DNA of 64,000 bases from Cryobacterium sp. Y82. GTDB taxonomy: Bacteria > Actinomycetota > Actinomycetes > Actinomycetales > Microbacteriaceae. Shown in pieces: positions 1 to 8,162 of this stretch. Below the pieces are notes generated by a model. It worked only from the letters and a program-made list of their open reading frames with translations, was not told where the DNA came from and did no database searches. A program made the translations under genes and the position numbers. The stretch spans positions 124,001 to 188,000 of the forward strand of contig NZ_PJJJ01000034.1 in the NCBI RefSeq assembly GCF_002929495.1, read 5' to 3'. Position 1 is the first letter of the stretch. The number at the start of each line of letters is the position of its first letter.

Positions 1-508
1 CGAGAGCGTGCAGATAGATGTCGGGCTCCGGCTTCTTCTTCGCCACGATGTCGCCCGCAAAAACCGCGAACTGTGACGCGTGCTCGGGACCGACGGCGTG
101 TGTGAGGACTGCGCGAACGGATGGCTCCGCCGATGTGGACGCGACCGCGAGGGTCCATCCTGCCGCACTCGCCTCCCGCACGATTCGATCGATACCGGGT
201 CGTGCCGGAACGACACCGCCCTCAATGAGATCCGTGTAGATCTCGGTCTTCCGGCGATGCCATGCCGCTACGAGAGCGGTGCGTGCCGTCGGGTCGTCGG
301 GGATTTCTATCAGTTCAGCAAACTCGGGCGTGACCAAGCTCATCAACCGTTCCTTGCCTCCACTAATTTTTACCTTGTCGGCGTAGTCCTGGACACTCCA
401 CTGCACGGGCAGCCCGAATTCGCGAAAAGTTTGGTTGAACGCGGGTAGGTGACCGTACTGCTCCGTGTCGGCGAGTACGCCATCGCAGTCGAAAATCAGA
501 GCCGGCAT
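1..508 (-). CDS. HAD-superfamily phosphatase/phosphoglucomutase-like hydrolase (partial, runs off left edge)
   Basis: The minus strand from 508 reads MPALIFDCDGVLADTEQYG, the classic HAD motif I (DxDGVLxDTE) with nucleophile Asp and acid/base Asp. Further in, VASTSAEPSV matches HAD motif II (S/T) and KKKPEPDIYL matches motif III with its Lys. This is the CbbY/beta-phosphoglucomutase (HAD-IA) type, cytosolic, acting on a sugar phosphate or a related phosphate ester. About 169 codons are present with no stop, so the C-terminal part (motif IV) lies outside the window. The ATG is 4 nt after the stop of the upstream aldolase gene, so the two are almost certainly co-transcribed and perhaps translationally coupled. 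Substrate cannot be read from the sequence. Confidence 0.85.
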   Translation of the reverse strand, partial: MPALIFDCDGVLADTEQYGHLPAFNQTFREFGLPVQWSVQDYADKVKISGGKERLMSLVTPEFAELIEIPDDPTARTALVAAWHRRKTEIYTDLIEGGVVPARPGIDRIVREASAAGWTLAVASTSAEPSVRAVLTHAVGPEHASQFAVFAGDIVAKKKPEPDIYLHAL

Positions 509-512
509 CGCT

Positions 513-1373
513 TCACCACGCCTTATTAGCGCTGCCGAATTGACCTGCCAGATCGACGACGAGGTGCATGATGTCGGCCCGAGTGCTTGCAAAGAGCGAC
601 GGCGGATCCCATTTGTCGCGCTTCTGCGCCTCAGTGAGGAAGGCGAAGCTTGACTTCATGAAAGTTTCCTTGAGGGAGGTCGATATGTTGACCTTCGCGC
701 AACCTCGCGCGATCAGATCACTGAACTGTGCTGAGGTGAGACCGCTTCCGCCATGTAAGGCGATTGGGATTGGATGGCTCCTCACAATGTCACTTACCCG
801 ACCGAAATCGAGGACGGGTGTGGCCTTGTACGTGCCGTGCGCATTACCAATCGACGGGGCAAAGACGTCAACACCAGTCGCCTCGATAAAACGCAGCGAG
901 ACTTCGAGCGACTGTCGCGCCGTTTCCTGGTCGGATCCGTGGTCGTCTTCGACACCCGTGATGGCCTCGATCTCGCCCTCGACGTGAGCGCCGTAGAGCC
1001 GGGCCTCTTTCACGACTTCGATCGTCTGCCGCTGATTCTCTTCGACGGGTAGTGCAGAGGCATCAAAGAGCACTGAGTTCCAGCCCTGCTTGAGGCACTC
1101 TGTCACCACTGCGCGATCCGGGCAGTGGTCTAAGTGTAATGAGACCGGAACCTCTATTCCCTCGGTCAGCGACCGCCAGAGACTGGCGAACACGCCAGAC
1201 CCGATACTCCGAACGGTCTTCACTGAGGTCTGAACAATCACTGGCGACCTGGCCTCCACGGCCCCAGCGAGCACTGCTTCCAACGTTAAATCGTTGAAGA
1301 CATTTATGGCAGGGACACCGTAGCGCGCACTGAATGCGCGATCGACGATGTCTTTCATTGGCACGACACTCAC
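513..1373 (-). CDS. Class II fructose/tagatose-bisphosphate aldolase family protein
   Basis: A 286-residue protein with the class II (zinc) aldolase signatures: HLDHC at residues 80-84 (zinc/catalytic region), VEGEIEAI at 131-138, GNAHG at 176-180 (second zinc His) and HGGSG at 207-211 (phosphate loop). Family members cleave fructose- or tagatose-1,6-bisphosphate, or related ketose phosphates, to dihydroxyacetone phosphate and an aldehyde. The length (about 285) is that of the GatY/KbaY/IolJ-like subgroup rather than the longer glycolytic FbaA. It sits directly upstream of the HAD phosphatase and near phosphofructokinase and glycerol dehydrogenase genes, suggesting a triose/ketose phosphate pathway. 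A second in-frame ATG (residue 6) is an alternative start. Confidence 0.88.
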   Translation of the reverse strand: MSVVPMKDIVDRAFSARYGVPAINVFNDLTLEAVLAGAVEARSPVIVQTSVKTVRSIGSGVFASLWRSLTEGIEVPVSLHLDHCPDRAVVTECLKQGWNSVLFDASALPVEENQRQTIEVVKEARLYGAHVEGEIEAITGVEDDHGSDQETARQSLEVSLRFIEATGVDVFAPSIGNAHGTYKATPVLDFGRVSDIVRSHPIPIALHGGSGLTSAQFSDLIARGCAKVNISTSLKETFMKSSFAFLTEAQKRDKWDPPSLFASTRADIMHLVVDLAGQFGSANKAW

Positions 1374-1434
1374 AGCAACCTCCGTGTTTTGGGTATCTTT
1401 ACGATAGGGCAGGTCGGACGTGATAAGCCATACA

Positions 1435-1466
1435 GGATTCCCCCTCCTTTTCGAGGTGGGGAATCC
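1435..1466 (-). terminator. Hairpin just downstream of the hybrid kinase stop codon
   Basis: GGATTCCCC (1435-1443) pairs perfectly with GGGGAATCC (1458-1466). It begins 2 nt beyond the TAG of the kinase gene on the minus strand. No T-run follows on that strand, so it may act as an intrinsic or factor-assisted terminator, or simply protect the 3' end. Confidence 0.5.
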
Positions 1467-1467
1467 T

Positions 1468-3324
1468 CTAATGCTCGGCGATCGCGGCTTCCGAAGCGTG
1501 CGCCCTGTTCATGTGCACGAGCATCGTGCGATTGTGGGCGCCGGTTTTTCGGAGCAATGATCCGACGTGCTTTTCGACCGTCTTGACCGAAATGAACAAC
1601 ATGCTGGCGATCTGCTTATCTGCCATGCCCTGCTCGACAAGTGGGCGCACCTGACGCTCCCGTGGAGTGAGAGTGTCATCGTCGGATCCGTGTGAGGAGA
1701 GTACTGTGAGGTGGTCGAGAATGTCGTTTTGAAGCAGCGCTTCGCCACGACATGCGGCAATGATTACGCGTGAGATCGTTGCCGCGTCGGATTTGAGGCT
1801 GAGGAATCCGCGCACGTTTGCTTGCGTTGCTGAACGGATTTGGTCAACGGTCGGGTTTTCTGTGAGGACAACGATTGTGGCGTTTGGGTCGAATTCACGG
1901 ATCTTCGCGAGCGTGCCGAATAGTTCTCCGTTGAGCGCCCGGAGGTCGACGATGAGCACGTCCGGGCGGAGCATCTCGTAGGCATCGACCAGCTGACGGC
2001 CTGAACTCAACTCCGCGGTGACCTGGATTGCAGGTTCGCTCAGGTGCAGCAGCCGAACGAGTCCGGCGCTGATAATCGGCTGGTCGTTCGCAATGAGAAC
2101 CTTCCAGCGCGGCTGCGGGACGATTTCGCCGGTTCCGGAAATATACGGGATAGTCGCTCGGATCTTCGTTCCCCATCCCGGAGTCGTATCGATGACGAGC
2201 TCGCCATCAAGGTGACTTGCGCGCGACATCATCCCGTGGAGCCCGAGGCACCCGGAAGACAACGACGAGAAGTGCCCGCCGTGGGCCTCGGCGAGGTCAA
2301 AACCTCGCCCGTCGTCATCGATTAAAACTGACAGCACCTCGGTGTCGTAGACGAGTCCGACTCGAGCGCTTCCGGCACTGGCATGCGAGACAACGTTGCT
2401 GAGGGCCTCTTGGACGATCTTGAATGTCTGGTGTGCAATCTCTGGCGCGAGAGGTCGCGGCGTGCCGACGATAACGAGTTCAGTCGTTGTCATACACATG
2501 GACTCCACCCAGGCAAGCTCTGTATCGATCGCTGCGTCGAGCGTTCGGCCCTCCAGCGATGCCGGGCCAAGGCCGAGTGCCGTACGGCGCGTCTCGGTCA
2601 AGGCGTCATGGGCGACCGTGCGGGCGCTGCTGATGAACACTGCGGCAGGTTCGCCGTTGCGGTTCGCCCTGTCCGCCTCGTCGAGGTGGAGGAGCAACGA
2701 TGCAAGCGACCTTCCGACTGTCTCATGGACGTCCCGTACGGCCCGTTCTCGTTCTGCAGCCACGGCTGCCTCGCGAGTGCGGTCGGCGGCCTTTGCATAC
2801 AGTGTTGAGTTCGCGAGTGCAATCGCCGCGTGATGCGCGAAGAGTTCGGCGAGTTTGGCGTCTGTCGTCGTGAACACACGCCCAGGAGTGGCGCTAAAAA
2901 TGACGCACGTTCCAACGATGCTGTCATCCCATTTAATGGGTACTCCGATGACAGCGCAGTGCAACCGCGGGTCATCTGCTGCAATGTGACCGGCGCGCAG
3001 TACCGACGCGTACTCGTCGAGGATGACGGTTCCACGACTATGGACGACTTCGCCAGTGACGCCCTCGTCGAGCGAAAATGTCTGCCCTTCGTGACAGCCG
3101 ACCCCGAGGTCAACTTTTTTGGTATACATTCTGCTGGCCTCGTCGTCCAGCGAGATCGAACCACTCTCACAACCCAGGAGCGCAATCGCATGACCGAGGA
3201 TGCGTTCAAGCAGCGGCGCCAACTCGAAGCGTCCCGCAAGGTCCCGGGCGAGATCTGTCACAGTGTCCAGCTGGTCGCGCAACCCGACTGACGAATCGAT
3301 TACGAGGTTCTCGGGAGTGTGCAT
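1468..3324 (-). CDS. Single-chain GAF histidine kinase fused to a REC-LuxR response regulator
   Basis: A 618-residue protein joining a whole two-component pathway. Residues about 35-175 form a GAF sensor domain; about 195-260 a HisKA_3-type dimerisation segment with the phospho-acceptor in RDVHETV; about 300-395 a HATPase with N box VQEALSNVVSHA and G box DDDGRGFD; about 408-525 a receiver domain (phospho-Asp near 459 in IVDLRA, conserved Lys in LSLKSD); about 553-610 a NarL/LuxR HTH (LTPRERQV, ISVKTVEKHV). No membrane segment is visible, so it is cytosolic. The ATG at 3324 has an upstream GAGG. Normally kinase and regulator are separate proteins. The receiver acidic pocket reads NDQP rather than the usual DD/ED, so one Mg-binding acid may be replaced. 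Confidence 0.88.
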   Translation of the reverse strand: MHTPENLVIDSSVGLRDQLDTVTDLARDLAGRFELAPLLERILGHAIALLGCESGSISLDDEASRMYTKKVDLGVGCHEGQTFSLDEGVTGEVVHSRGTVILDEYASVLRAGHIAADDPRLHCAVIGVPIKWDDSIVGTCVIFSATPGRVFTTTDAKLAELFAHHAAIALANSTLYAKAADRTREAAVAAERERAVRDVHETVGRSLASLLLHLDEADRANRNGEPAAVFISSARTVAHDALTETRRTALGLGPASLEGRTLDAAIDTELAWVESMCMTTTELVIVGTPRPLAPEIAHQTFKIVQEALSNVVSHASAGSARVGLVYDTEVLSVLIDDDGRGFDLAEAHGGHFSSLSSGCLGLHGMMSRASHLDGELVIDTTPGWGTKIRATIPYISGTGEIVPQPRWKVLIANDQPIISAGLVRLLHLSEPAIQVTAELSSGRQLVDAYEMLRPDVLIVDLRALNGELFGTLAKIREFDPNATIVVLTENPTVDQIRSATQANVRGFLSLKSDAATISRVIIAACRGEALLQNDILDHLTVLSSHGSDDDTLTPRERQVRPLVEQGMADKQIASMLFISVKTVEKHVGSLLRKTGAHNRTMLVHMNRAHASEAAIAEH

Positions 3325-3609
3325 ATTACGTCCTCTCTGACGAATGGCAAACAGCCCGACTAGGCATCAAGGACAACATGTGTCACTGCACCTGCGTGCC
3401 GGGGCCACTGCCAAGTAGATCATGTTCGATGCTGGTTTTCCCTACGTCCTTTCCCTACGCCGACGTGTGGGAAGTCCTCATAGTCTGTTTGAGGGGCGCA
3501 TGGTTGCCTAGGAAGTGTCGGTGACGGCTCCTGATGGTGAGCGTGGAGGATCAGGTATTGCATCATCGCACCACATGAAAAGGAGACGCGACGTGGTAGG
3601 TGAAGCGCA
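3325..3609. promoter_or_regulatory. Divergent promoter region between hybrid kinase and phosphofructokinase
   Basis: 285 bp with no gene. It must hold the promoters of the kinase (leftward) and pfkA (rightward). A degenerate partial match to the DosR-like box of this window lies at 3358-3374 (about 11 of 20 positions), read in the kinase orientation; I regard it as weak. AGGTGA at 3598-3603 is the ribosome-binding site for the GTG at 3610. Confidence 0.5.
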
Positions 3610-4638
3610 GTGGCCCACATCGGAATTCTGACCAGCGGAGGTGACTGTCCCGGTCTTAACGCTGTCATCCGTGCGTGCGTACTTTGCGGTATCCGCCGGA
3701 GTGATGACACTTTCATTGGGTTCGTCGATGGCTGGCGTGGCGTGCTCGATCGCAACACAATCGATCTGGATTGGATGAGCGTACGCGGAATATCGAAGCT
3801 CGGCGGCACGATCCTCGGTACGTCCAGGACGAATCCGCTGGGCGAGGGAGGGGGCATCGAGCACGTTCGAACGAACCTGAAGGCGCTCGGAGTAGACGTC
3901 CTCATCGCGATCGGTGGTGAAGGAACGCTCGCCGCCGCGAAAATTCTCAGTGACGCTGGTATTCCGATTATCGGCGTGCCCAAGACGGTCGACAACGATC
4001 TCTCGGCGACCGATTACACGTTCGGCTTTGACACCGCGGTCGAGATCGCCACGGAGGCGATCGACCGGCTCAAGACGACCGGTGAATCACACCACCGGTG
4101 CATGATCGCCGAGGTAATGGGTCGAAACGCCGGATGGATCGCCTTGCACGCCGGAATGGCAACTAGTGCACACGCGATTCTCATTCCCGAGCAGCGGTCC
4201 AACCTTGCTGAGATCTGTGAGTGGGTGCAAAAACCGTTTCGGCGTGGCCGCGCGCCGCTCATCGTCGTCGCGGAAGGTTTCATCTCAGACGAGATGGCAC
4301 AGCCGCACTACGCGCGAGGACTTGACGCGTTCAACCGCCCACGGTTCGGCGGGATCGGCGAGCGCCTCGCGCCCATCATCGAAGAGCGAACCGGTATTGA
4401 AACCCGCGCAACAACGCTTGGGCACATTCAGCGTGGCGGCGTCCCCAGTGCTTCCGATAGGGTCCTTGCAACCCGTCTCGGCATCGCTGCGGTTGGGGCC
4501 GTTCACGACCGCGATTGGGGCAGCATGGTGGCGGTGCGCGCGACGGACATCGTTCGCGTCAACCTCGCGGAGGCGCTCGACTCGCTCAAAACAGTGCCGC
4601 AGCAACGCTATGACGAAGCCGCGATTCTGTTCGGGTAG
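3610..4638 (+). CDS. pfkA: 6-phosphofructokinase (PfkA family)
   Basis: A 342-residue PfkA-family enzyme that phosphorylates fructose 6-phosphate. Visible motifs are GGDCPGLNAVIR at the N-terminus (residues 10-21), GGEGT at 102-106, PKTVDND at 124-130 (catalytic Asp) and GHIQRGG near 275. Gly in GGEGT together with Lys in PKTVDND is the combination known from actinobacterial ATP-dependent enzymes; pyrophosphate-dependent enzymes have Asp at the Gly position, so ATP is the likely donor (inference). The GTG start is fixed: a TGA lies in frame three codons upstream and AGGTGA sits 6 nt before the GTG. It is divergent from the sensor fusion and convergent with the glycerol dehydrogenase. Confidence 0.93.
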   Translation: MAHIGILTSGGDCPGLNAVIRACVLCGIRRSDDTFIGFVDGWRGVLDRNTIDLDWMSVRGISKLGGTILGTSRTNPLGEGGGIEHVRTNLKALGVDVLIAIGGEGTLAAAKILSDAGIPIIGVPKTVDNDLSATDYTFGFDTAVEIATEAIDRLKTTGESHHRCMIAEVMGRNAGWIALHAGMATSAHAILIPEQRSNLAEICEWVQKPFRRGRAPLIVVAEGFISDEMAQPHYARGLDAFNRPRFGGIGERLAPIIEERTGIETRATTLGHIQRGGVPSASDRVLATRLGIAAVGAVHDRDWGSMVAVRATDIVRVNLAEALDSLKTVPQQRYDEAAILFG

Positions 4639-4741
4639 CCCACGGCAGGGCAATGGTAACTACGAAACTCCAACAGGGGGAATCCGCCGACTGGTGGCCG
4701 GTGGATACCCCTGCGCTGGTATACCTGGGTATGTCGTGAGC

Positions 4742-5770
4742 CTAGTGGTGGGCCTCGTACTTGACTGGTTCAGGCAAGCCTGCCTCAGCACGGATTTGAC
4801 GAGACAGGCGCTCGACCGAGATGAGCGCGTACATGACGCTCTCCGCCGTGACCTCGAACGACATGTTGTGAATCGTCTCGCCTTCTGCCGTGGCCGCCTC
4901 GGCGACGATGCGCAGTGTTTCCGCGTCGTCAACGTCGATACCAACCTCAGTCAGGGTGGTCGGCAGTCCGACGCGGGTTGTGAACTCCACAAACGCCCGA
5001 ATGTCGGCGAACGGTGCTCCCTCAAGGACGAGCTGCGTCACCGATCCAACATTCACCTTGTAGCCGTGCTGAACACCCCTGGTCTGCGGCACGGCAGTGA
5101 GACCGTTGTGGATCGCGTGCGCTGCCGCCAGACCGCCGGACTCAAACCCAAGACCGGAGAGCAACGTGTTCGCCTCGATGACCTTCTCTAGAGCCGGTGT
5201 GACGACATGATCGCGCACGGCGGCGATAGCCGGAATGGCGTTTTCCCACAAGACATCCCACGATAGACGGGCGAGCGCCGTGCCGGTGAGGGTGGGAAGA
5301 TCTCCCGCGATCGTGTCGGAGAAAGACCCTGCGACAGCCTTCGCCTCAAGCCAGGTAGCGAGCGCGTCACCGACGCCGGCGATAAGGAACTCGGCCGGGG
5401 CGTTCGCGACAATCTGCGTGTCCACCAGCACCAGATCAGGGTTGCGAGGAAAATAAAGATACTCAAGGAATGCGTGGTCCTCGGTGTAGATGACACCCAG
5501 CGTCGAGGTCGGCGCGTCGACCGATGCTGTGGTCGGTACGGTCACCCAACGGATACCAGCGTCATGGCCGGCGGCCTTGGCCGTATCGTGCGTGCTTCCT
5601 CCACCGACAGAAACGTCAATGTCCGCGTTGTGCTTTTTGAGGAGCTCTACGAAGCGCCCGATTTCCTTCGGGTGCGGGATACCGTTAAATTTCTCGCGGA
5701 ACAATCTCCTTTGACTGAATACTCCAGGTAGCGAGTGGCGACCTGTAGCCGACGCTACGCCCGGCACCAC
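4742..5770 (-). pseudogene. gldA: Glycerol dehydrogenase (GldA-like), 5'-truncated
   Basis: The body of the protein is clear GldA, an iron/zinc-type alcohol dehydrogenase oxidising glycerol to dihydroxyacetone: GGGSTHDTAKA (NAD loop, residues 56-66), and metal ligands Asp135 (GVGDAL), His218 (AHAIHNG) and His235 (QHGYKV), with the spacing 83 and 17 found in characterised GldA. Family members place the GGG loop near residue 94; here it is near 56, and the first roughly 25 residues have no likeness to GldA. The first beta-alpha-beta unit of the Rossmann domain is therefore missing, and no remnant of it appears in any frame up to 5975. The product is probably non-functional unless the fold tolerates the loss. 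Confidence 0.8.
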
Positions 5771-5800
5771 ACACGGAACAATGGGGAATTCCTCGTTGTA

Positions 5801-5820
5801 CGTGGGGAGTTTCCCCCGTC
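5801..5820. repeat. Small inverted repeat upstream of the truncated gldA
   Basis: ACGTGGGGA and TCCCCCGT form an imperfect palindrome 30-50 nt upstream of the first ATG of the gldA remnant. Possible operator; no family is assigned. The rest of 5771-5975 holds nothing I can name. Confidence 0.3.
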
Positions 5821-5975
5821 ATCTCCCCATAGCTGGGCGCGAACTTCTGACGGAGGCAAACGCGATTCACCTGCAGGGCGCCGAGGGGGCGAGGTCTGCG
5901 CAGTTGTCCGGGCTACGCGTGCGGGCTCGAGTCGGATGGCGTCGGCCTACCGCCGCTGGATCCTGCAGCGCGCGA

Positions 5976-6473
5976 TCAGGCCGGGTCCCAGGGCAGGGCC
6001 TGATCGGCCGGAACCGGGGCGAGCGGAATCACCACCACCGGACGATGCTGACGGTGCGCCAGTTGCGCCGCCACCGAACCGTTGATGAACTCCTGCAGGC
6101 TGGCCCGCAACGTCGCCTCCCGGGTTCCGACTACGATCATCGCGGCATTGAGAGTATCGGCCAAGTCGCCGAGGGCCTGGGCCGGATTGCCTGCCAATGC
6201 CCGGGTGCTCCAGGGGAGAGCGCCTCCGTCGAGGAGCGCGGCCAGGCGCGATGCGAGATCCGGGTCGAATTTGTCCTCCGCAATTTCGGGCGAGTCCGCG
6301 CTGAACGGCAGACTCGTCATCGTGCCGTCGCCCAGGTTGTAAACCCGGTACTGGCTGGCGTCCACGGAGGCGCACACCAGTTCCGCATCGAAACGTGCCG
6401 CGAACACGGCCGCCCGCTCCACGACGGTATCCGGCTGGCCGGGCACCACCCCAACAATCACGTACGCGCTCAT
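5976..6473 (-). CDS. Universal stress protein (single UspA domain)
   Basis: 165 residues, one Usp domain. The N-terminal strand MSAYVIVGV and the C-terminal ATP-binding signature VVGTREATLRASLQEF followed by NGSVAAQLAHR and PVVVIPL fit the G-2x-G-9x-G(S/T) pattern, although the first glycines are partly replaced (GTRE), so nucleotide binding may be weak. Usp proteins are cytosolic, usually induced by hypoxia, starvation or nitric oxide. It stands alone between the gldA remnant and a drug exporter, has a TACTCC (GGAGTA) ribosome site just before the ATG, and differs from the tandem Usp proteins at 18.6-22 kb. I see no DosR-like box ahead of it. Confidence 0.8.
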   Translation of the reverse strand: MSAYVIVGVVPGQPDTVVERAAVFAARFDAELVCASVDASQYRVYNLGDGTMTSLPFSADSPEIAEDKFDPDLASRLAALLDGGALPWSTRALAGNPAQALGDLADTLNAAMIVVGTREATLRASLQEFINGSVAAQLAHRQHRPVVVIPLAPVPADQALPWDPA

Positions 6474-6615
6474 GCTGTACTCCTTTGATTTCGGCGCCCG
6501 GCAGACCGACAGGATCGACGGTCGTCTCGGCTCACGGCCAGCATGGCAGATTCCGCCCCCAGACGCCGTTTGCCAATGCGGAGACTCTCATTCATCGACG
6601 AAGAAAATGTCACGT

Positions 6616-8091
6616 TCAGGTGTTCGGCAGGGCGGACGTTTCTGTTTGGCGTCCGAACAGGTCGACCAGGGCGAACACCAGGGCTACGGCGAGGAGTACC
6701 AGCGCGACCAGGATTCCGTTGAGAAAGCCGTCACGAAACACCTGCACACGGTCAGGCTGGCTCGCCTCCGCATACAACGTTGCGTAGAAGGTCGAGATTA
6801 TCGCCGCGACTCCAATCGCCGTTCCCACCCGCTGACCTACCTGCGCCATTGACCCGGCGACGCCTCCCTGAGTGACCGGAACCTCGCTCAGGGTGAGCGT
6901 CTGGTTTGGCGAAATGACGAGACCACCGCCGGCACCGGTCATTGTCATGGCTGCGGCGATCAGCCATGGTGCGAGGTCCACCGAGGCGAACAATCCCGCT
7001 AGTAGAACGAGCACAAAACCGATCATGACGGTGACCAGGCCGAGGGCAACGAGCTGGCGGCCCCAACGAAAGACCAGACGACCGCCGATCCACGACATGA
7101 CCGCGGAGGCGAGGGCAAACGAGATGCTCACCATTCCGGCGAAGACGGGCTCAAGCCCGAGGCCCTGCTGCAGAAAAAGGGTGACCAGCAAAAAGTACGG
7201 CGGAATTGCCGCAAAATAGGCCGTCGAAATCAGGATCCCGTTGCGATAGGACGCCGTGCGAAAAAGCGCGAAGTTCACAACGGGTGATTTACCGATTTGC
7301 TGGTAGCGCCGTTCCCACTTGAAGAACGCGGCGCCGGAAAGACCGAACACAATCAGCCAGAACCAGCGGCGGGGGTCATCCGTTGGAGCGCCGGTTGTCA
7401 GCACGAACGGAAGCATGAGGCCGAGAGTGGCAATGCCCAGAAACAGGATGCCGACGAGGTCGAGCCCCGTGCGTTCTCGCTCATGAGTCTGGCGTTTAGG
7501 AAGCACTCGCATCGCAAAGTAAAGCGCCAGAAGGCCCAGTGGCACGTTCATCCAGAACGATAGACGCCAGCCGATATCTGGGCCGCCGACGGCGATCAGG
7601 AGGCCGCCGAGGGTTGGTCCGAAGGCCGTCGAAACGCCGATGACCGCTCCAAACAAGCCGAAGGCGCGCCCGCGTGCCGCGCCCTGGTACAGCTGTTGGA
7701 TTAGCCCGAGAACCTGCGGCATCTGAATTCCCGCAGCAATTCCCTGCACGATACGCGCCACGATCAAAAATTCGATCGTGGGCGCGAGCGCGCACAGGAT
7801 GCTCGCCGCAGTGAACGAGCTGAGGCCGACGATGAACATGAGTCGCCGGGAATGAATGTCGCCCAGCCGACCGGACGGTACCAGCGCCAGCCCGAAGGCG
7901 AGTGCATAACCCGCGACGATGAGCTGGAGTTCGGTGGTGCCGCCGCCGAGCGACTGCTCGATGGCCGGCAAGCCAACATTGATCTTGGACAGGTCGAGGA
8001 TGGTGAGTGAAGCAACTCCGACGCACACCCAGAAGGCTTGCCGCTTTAGCCTGTCGGCATGTTCGGAGGAGGCAGGAGTGCTGTTCGGCAT
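6616..8091 (-). CDS. MFS drug/H+ antiporter, DHA2 (14-TMS) family
   Basis: 491 residues, highly hydrophobic with about 14 predicted membrane helices. The first helix carries LTILDLSKINVGLPAI, a variant of the DHA2 motif LDxTxVNVALP in which Asp is retained but Thr-Val is replaced by Ser-Lys; motif A appears as GRLGDIHSRRLM and motif C-like glycine-rich sequence follows (GVSTAFGPTLGGLL). Members export drugs or metabolites across the cytoplasmic membrane using the proton gradient. It is a single gene on the minus strand, about 140 bp upstream of the Usp gene in the same direction. Substrate is not predictable. Confidence 0.88.
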   Translation of the reverse strand: MPNSTPASSEHADRLKRQAFWVCVGVASLTILDLSKINVGLPAIEQSLGGGTTELQLIVAGYALAFGLALVPSGRLGDIHSRRLMFIVGLSSFTAASILCALAPTIEFLIVARIVQGIAAGIQMPQVLGLIQQLYQGAARGRAFGLFGAVIGVSTAFGPTLGGLLIAVGGPDIGWRLSFWMNVPLGLLALYFAMRVLPKRQTHERERTGLDLVGILFLGIATLGLMLPFVLTTGAPTDDPRRWFWLIVFGLSGAAFFKWERRYQQIGKSPVVNFALFRTASYRNGILISTAYFAAIPPYFLLVTLFLQQGLGLEPVFAGMVSISFALASAVMSWIGGRLVFRWGRQLVALGLVTVMIGFVLVLLAGLFASVDLAPWLIAAAMTMTGAGGGLVISPNQTLTLSEVPVTQGGVAGSMAQVGQRVGTAIGVAAIISTFYATLYAEASQPDRVQVFRDGFLNGILVALVLLAVALVFALVDLFGRQTETSALPNT

Positions 8092-8162
8092 GGTCCAATG
8101 ATTCTAGATGCGGGGCCACAGGCCACCACGGTATTCGGCACGCGGACTGCCTTGACTGGCTC

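Noticed and set aside
3358-3374. Possible fifth DosR-like box upstream of the fused kinase
   Set aside because: Only about 11 of 20 positions agree and the GGGAC half is degenerate; kept as a weak note only.
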